Below, piece by piece: positions 60,516-64,000 of a stretch of DNA of 64,000 nt. This DNA comes from Pseudomonas sp. 7SR1. Lineage in GTDB: Bacteria > Pseudomonadota > Gammaproteobacteria > Pseudomonadales > Pseudomonadaceae. Both the position numbers and the translations under genes were made by a program. The stretch's first letter is position 1, and each line of letters starts with the position of its first letter. Where the stretch lies: positions 5,161,001 through 5,225,000 of the forward strand of contig NZ_LT707064.1 in assembly GCF_900156465.1 (NCBI RefSeq). Direction: 5' to 3'. Below the pieces are notes generated by a model that worked only from the letters and a program-made list of their open reading frames with translations, was not told where the DNA came from and made no database searches.

Positions 60516-61940
60516 ATGGGCGACTGGCGCGGTGTGAGTTTGTGGATGGAGCAACTCGAGGAGCCACTGGAGCCGAGGCCGGCATTGGCCGAAGATCTCC
60601 AGGCAGACGTGGCTATCATCGGCGCGGGCTACACCGGACTCTGGACCGCCTACTACCTCAAGCGCCAGGCTCCCCACCTGAATATCGTGATCGTCGAAGC
60701 CCAGATCGCGGGCTTCGGTGCCTCCGGCCGCAACGGAGGCTGGTTGATGGGGAACCTGCAGGGTGAGGACCGCCTGCTGGGCGCACTCTCGCCGACGGCC
60801 CGGGCAGAAGGTTTCGAGCTGCTGCACGGCATACCGGATGAAGTGGCGCAGGTCTGCCAACGGGAAGCGATCGACTGTGACCTGCGCAAGGGCGGCGTAC
60901 TGTATTGCGCGGCCCGCTACCCCGAACAAGAACGCCGCCTGCGCGAACAACTGGATGGCTATCGGGCCCTGGGCCTGGATGACGCGGACTATCGCTGGCT
61001 GGACCGCGAGGAGCTGGATGCCCAACTGAAAGTGGCCTCTGCCTACGGCGGCCTGTATTCGCCCCACTGCGCCACCGTCCAGCCAGCCAAGCTGGTTCGT
61101 GGATTGGCGCGAGCCGTGGAAAAGCTCGGGGTGCGGCTTTTCGAACAAAGCCCGGTATCGAGCTGGAAGCCCGGAGAACTGTCGACCGCCCAGGGGAAGG
61201 TCCGCGCCGACTGGATAGTGCCGGCACTGGAAGGTTACTCCAGTGAACTTGCGCCCTTGGGCAAGCACCTTGTCGCTGCGCAAAGCCTGATCGTCGCCAC
61301 CGAGCCGCTGTCGCCAGACCTTTGGGCGCGAATTGGCCTCAGCCATGGGCAGGCTTTCAGCGAGAACAGCCGCCAAGTGACCTATGGCCAGCGTACCCGG
61401 GACAACCGCCTGGTATTCGGTGCCCGCGGCGGCTACCGCTTCGGCGGCAGACTGCGTCAGGACTTCAACCTCAGCGGTGCCGAACGCGACCTGCGCCGGC
61501 AACTGTTCGGTGACCTGTTCCCGGAACTGCGCCAGGTACGACTGACCCATGCCTGGGGAGGCAACCTGGGAATCGCCCGGCGTTTTCAGCCCCACATGCT
61601 GGTGGACCGCCGCCAGCAAGTGGCGCTCTCGGGCGGCTATGGCGGCGAAGGGGTCGGCGCCAGCAATCTGGGCGGACGCACCCTGGCCGAGCTGATCCTC
61701 GGTCGTGAAAGTGTGCTCACCCGCCAGCCATGGGTCCTGGCCGAGCGCTCCATTGCCTCGCTGCCGCGATGGGAGCCCGAGCCTCTGCGCTGGCTTGGCT
61801 ACAACGCGATCATTCGCAGTTTTGTGCTGGAAGACCGGCTACTGGCCAACCTTGAAACCCCACGGTGGCGGCGAAAAATGGCTGAAGGCCTGGCGTCCAC
61901 CATGGAAAGCCTGATGCACAGTAAGGAGCCCTTCGCATGA
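60516..61940 (+). CDS. FAD-dependent amine oxidoreductase (PuuB/DadA-like)
   Basis: The 474-residue protein has a dinucleotide-binding motif at residues 30-55 (VAIIGAGYTGLWTAYYLKRQ) and the DAO family segment FGASGRNGGWLMGNL near 70. HAWGGNLGIARRFQPHMLVD near 350 and GGYGGEGVGASNLGGRTLAE near 380 follow. This resembles gamma-glutamylputrescine oxidase and glycine/D-amino-acid oxidases. It overlaps the cupin gene by four bases and is followed by a polyamine-type binding protein, so oxidation of a polyamine derivative is likely. No puuA or puuC gene is in the window. Confidence 0.85.
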   Translation: MGDWRGVSLWMEQLEEPLEPRPALAEDLQADVAIIGAGYTGLWTAYYLKRQAPHLNIVIVEAQIAGFGASGRNGGWLMGNLQGEDRLLGALSPTARAEGFELLHGIPDEVAQVCQREAIDCDLRKGGVLYCAARYPEQERRLREQLDGYRALGLDDADYRWLDREELDAQLKVASAYGGLYSPHCATVQPAKLVRGLARAVEKLGVRLFEQSPVSSWKPGELSTAQGKVRADWIVPALEGYSSELAPLGKHLVAAQSLIVATEPLSPDLWARIGLSHGQAFSENSRQVTYGQRTRDNRLVFGARGGYRFGGRLRQDFNLSGAERDLRRQLFGDLFPELRQVRLTHAWGGNLGIARRFQPHMLVDRRQQVALSGGYGGEGVGASNLGGRTLAELILGRESVLTRQPWVLAERSIASLPRWEPEPLRWLGYNAIIRSFVLEDRLLANLETPRWRRKMAEGLASTMESLMHSKEPFA

Positions 61941-62278
61941 CCATCGAACACTTCCCAGACACCGCAGCACTGCCCTTGGGCCAGGCCCATCCGGTCGCAG
62001 TGCCGTTGGGTGAACCGGTAGCCCACGTATCCAGCAACGCAGTGGAACGCACCGACGGCGTCGAGGCCGGGGTGTGGGAATGCACACCCGGCCGTTGGCG
62101 CCGGCAAATCGTGCAACAGGAGTTCTGCCACTTTATCCAGGGACGTTGCACCTTCACGCCGGATGAAGGCACGCCCATCGATATCCAGGCCGGCGACGCG
62201 TTGATGTTCCCCGCGAACACAACGGGCATCTGGGACGTACAAGAGACCGTTCGCAAAAGCTACGTACTGATTTTCTGA
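61937..62278 (+). CDS. Cupin-domain protein (DUF861 type)
   Basis: The small protein (113 residues) starts within the end of the oxidase gene (ATGA overlap). The double-stranded beta-helix pattern is GVWECTPGRWRRQIVQQEFC, then HFIQGRCTFTPDEGTPIDIQ and AGDALMFPANTTGIWDVQET. This is the cupin_3 (DUF861) family often next to amine oxidases, aldehyde dehydrogenases and PotF-like proteins in polyamine loci. It may bind an amine, act as a small regulator, or have a minor enzymatic role. The exact function is not known. Confidence 0.85.
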   Translation: MTIEHFPDTAALPLGQAHPVAVPLGEPVAHVSSNAVERTDGVEAGVWECTPGRWRRQIVQQEFCHFIQGRCTFTPDEGTPIDIQAGDALMFPANTTGIWDVQETVRKSYVLIF

Positions 62279-62321
62279 CTGCCCCTTCCATAACGCTTAG
62301 AACAAAGGTTGAGGTATCTGT

Positions 62322-63395
62322 ATGTTGAAAATGATCGCTCCATTGCTACTGGTCAGCGCCGCCGCACAAGCGGCGGATACCGTAAGGATCTACAACTGGA
62401 GCAGCTACATCGCCCCGGATACCTTGCAAGCGTTCACGGCCAGCACCGGACATCCCACTCAGTATGACCTGTACGACAGCAACGAAATGCTCGATGCCAA
62501 GTTGATGGCGGGGCACTCGGGCTACGACGTGGTGTTTCCGTCCAACCACTTCATGGCACACCAGATTACCGCGGGTGCGCTGAAGGTCCTGGATCGCAGC
62601 CGCTTACCCAACTGGAACAATCTCAACCCGACACTGATGAAGGCCCTGGAAGCCAACGACCCCGGCAACCGCCACGGTTTTCCCTACCTATGGGGCAGTA
62701 CCGGCATCGGTTATAACGTCGACAAAGTCAAAGCCGTACTTGGCGACACGCCCGTGGATTCCTGGGACCTGGTGTTCAAGCCGCAAAACATGAAAAAGCT
62801 GGCGCAGTGCGGGGTGGCGTTCCTGGATAACGGGCCGGAAATCCTGCCGATCGCCTTGAATTACCTCGGCCTGCCGCACCACAGCCAGCAGAAAGCCGAC
62901 TACGCCAAGGCCCAGGCCTTGCTGATGAGCGTGCGGCCTTACATCAGCTACTTCCACAGTTCCAAGTACACCGGCGACCTGGCCAATGGCGATGTCTGCG
63001 TGGTGGTGGGCTTTTCCGGTGACGTGATGCAGGCCGCTTCGCGCGCAGAGGAAGCTGGAAACGGCCAGAAGATTGCCTACGTGATTCCCAAGGAAGGCTC
63101 GCCCATGTGGTTCGACATGGTCGCCATGCCCGCCGATGCGCCGAACGAAGCAGCCGGATACGCTTTCTTGAATTACCTGCTGGACCCAAAAGTGATGGCC
63201 AACATCAGCAACCACGTGCACTACGCTAACGGTAACGCCGCAGCCGAGTCCCTGGTAACCCCGGCCATCAGGGAAAACCCGATGGTCTACCCGCCGCAAA
63301 GCGTGATGCAGAAACTCTTTGTACTCCAATCCGTACCGCTGCAGGTCGACCGCATGCGCACCCGCATCTGGAGCACGGTTAAAAACGGCGGTTAG
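62322..63395 (+). CDS. PotF/SpuD-like polyamine-binding protein
   Basis: The 357-residue periplasmic protein has a signal peptide (PLLLVSAAAQAADT). The solute-binding fold is shown by VRIYNWSSYIAPDTLQAF, YDSNEMLDAKLMAGHSGYDV, PNWNNLNPTLMKALEANDPG and YLWGSTGIGYNVDKV. These are the marks of PotF/SpuD-type putrescine or spermidine binders. GAGG lies about seven bases before ATG 62322. It is the last gene of the oxidase-cupin-binding protein operon. No ABC permease or ATPase is in the window, so it must work with a transporter encoded elsewhere or outside the edge. Confidence 0.88.
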   Translation: MLKMIAPLLLVSAAAQAADTVRIYNWSSYIAPDTLQAFTASTGHPTQYDLYDSNEMLDAKLMAGHSGYDVVFPSNHFMAHQITAGALKVLDRSRLPNWNNLNPTLMKALEANDPGNRHGFPYLWGSTGIGYNVDKVKAVLGDTPVDSWDLVFKPQNMKKLAQCGVAFLDNGPEILPIALNYLGLPHHSQQKADYAKAQALLMSVRPYISYFHSSKYTGDLANGDVCVVVGFSGDVMQAASRAEEAGNGQKIAYVIPKEGSPMWFDMVAMPADAPNEAAGYAFLNYLLDPKVMANISNHVHYANGNAAAESLVTPAIRENPMVYPPQSVMQKLFVLQSVPLQVDRMRTRIWSTVKNGG

Positions 63396-63476
63396 TTCCG
63401 GGTCGGCAACCCAGGGACAACACTGCGACAGCGACAGGTCGGATGTTTCGGTCCGGCCTCCATTCGCGTACAGAGC

Positions 63477-64000
63477 CTAGTCCTGCGGAACATCGAGGGG
63501 GATATCGAGGATGAACGTTGCGCCGTGTCCGGCCCCCTCGCTGTGCACGGTCAAGCGGCCGCCCATTTCCTGCGCGGCGAGGGCGCAGCTGTGCAGGCCG
63601 AAACCATGGCCGTCCGGGCGCGTCGTGAAGCCATGGGAGAAGATCCGCGGCAGGTGCTCCGGCGCAATCCCATTGCCGTTGTCGGATACCGTGATACGCA
63701 AGGTCGGTCCCTCGGTGAGGCCGGCACTGAAGGTGATGCACGGCTTGCGATCGAGCACGCCGCCCAACGCCTGCCTGGCATTGCTGATCAGGTTCACCAG
63801 GATCAGCAATACCCGGTGTCGGTCCAGGGACAGCAGGGGCAGGTCGGCAATCTCCTTGACCACCGCCACCTCCTGGCGCGACCGTGACCCGGCACTCATG
63901 CGCAAGGCGTCGTCGATCAGCTGCGAGACAGGCACTGTCTCGACGATACTGACGGCAACGGCATAGGACTGCTGGGCAGCGACAATGGTTTTGATATGGT
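63477..64000 (-). CDS. C-terminal end of a sensor histidine kinase (5' end outside window)
   Basis: The visible part ends with TAG at 63477-63479 and runs open to the window edge. It begins HIKTIVAAQQSYA, a dimerisation segment, and continues with the ATPase domain: LVNLISNARQALGG, ISDNGNGIAPEHLPRIF-like (VSDNGNGIAPEHLPRIF), and TTRPDGHGFGLHSCALAAQE. This is a HATPase of the PAS/NtrB-like kinases seen in many pseudomonads. A GTG at 63935 is in the middle of the domain and is not the start. The full domain content and partner are not visible. It is convergent with the polyamine-binding protein gene. Confidence 0.85.
   Translation of the reverse strand, partial: HIKTIVAAQQSYAVAVSIVETVPVSQLIDDALRMSAGSRSRQEVAVVKEIADLPLLSLDRHRVLLILVNLISNARQALGGVLDRKPCITFSAGLTEGPTLRITVSDNGNGIAPEHLPRIFSHGFTTRPDGHGFGLHSCALAAQEMGGRLTVHSEGAGHGATFILDIPLDVPQD

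Noticed and set aside
1..64000. tRNA, rRNA, CRISPR, insertion sequence, prophage or attachment-site signals
   Set aside because: No tRNA-like cloverleaf, repeat-spacer pattern, transposase, integrase or terminal repeats were recognised while reading either strand.

Overview
The window reads as chromosomal DNA of a fluorescent-group Pseudomonas. Codon use is GC-rich. Typical Pseudomonas families are present: an OprD-type porin, a DUF2790 periplasmic protein, many LysR and AraC regulators, a chaperone-usher fimbrial locus with PvrSR/RcsCB-type regulators, and two polyamine gene sets. I see no rRNA, tRNA, CRISPR array, insertion sequence or phage gene. Two genes are cut by the window edges, at 1-207 and 63477-64000.

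Layout. (a) 1-4421: a plus-strand set with an unknown tail, a secreted c-type heme protein, a protein resembling only the N-terminal half of the violacein enzyme VioB, and an SMP-30-like beta-propeller. (b) 4570-6154: a secreted alpha/beta hydrolase with a cytochrome P460. (c) 6416-10532: a YdiJ-type FAD/Fe-S dehydrogenase divergent from a LysR regulator. (d) 10639-12997: carboxynorspermidine decarboxylase and dehydrogenase. (e) 13239-18327: a metal-type two-component system followed by DUF2790, an exported SDR and a nucleotide-exchanger-like transporter. Matching TGACA/TGTCA palindromes lie before the regulator gene and before DUF2790. (f) 18476-32516: a large carboxylic-acid locus. It has a CitMHS transporter, OprD porin, 2-hydroxyacid dehydrogenase and two hydrolases on one side. 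On the other side are MmgE/PrpD, AtuA-like/DUF4387 and LeuCD paralogues. Between them sits a regulator made of an HTH fused to a citrate synthase fold that has lost its catalytic residues. (g) 32862-40490: a redox and detoxification cluster (two SDRs, a monooxygenase-like protein, flavin reductase, quinone oxidoreductase, two DoxX proteins) around LysR and AraC regulators, with a recurring CGTTC-N9-GAA site. (h) 40546-41451: an atypical CDF transporter. (i) 41727-55635: PvrS-PvrR-RcsC-RcsB-like phosphorelay genes followed by fimbrial subunit, chaperone, usher, a reversed minor subunit and an adhesin. Four RcsB-type boxes sit in the non-coding gaps. (j) 55782-64000: a delta-60-repeat/RTX-like protein, an ABC exporter, an NTF2-AraC fusion regulator, an amine oxidase/cupin/polyamine-binding-protein operon, and the end of a histidine kinase.

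The most interesting points are the degenerate citrate synthase regulator with its palindromic operator and surrounding undescribed pathway, the stand-alone VioB-N-like protein with heme partners, and the RcsB-box network tying the c-di-GMP phosphorelay to the fimbrial genes. Family names are from recognition of sequence; no database search was run.
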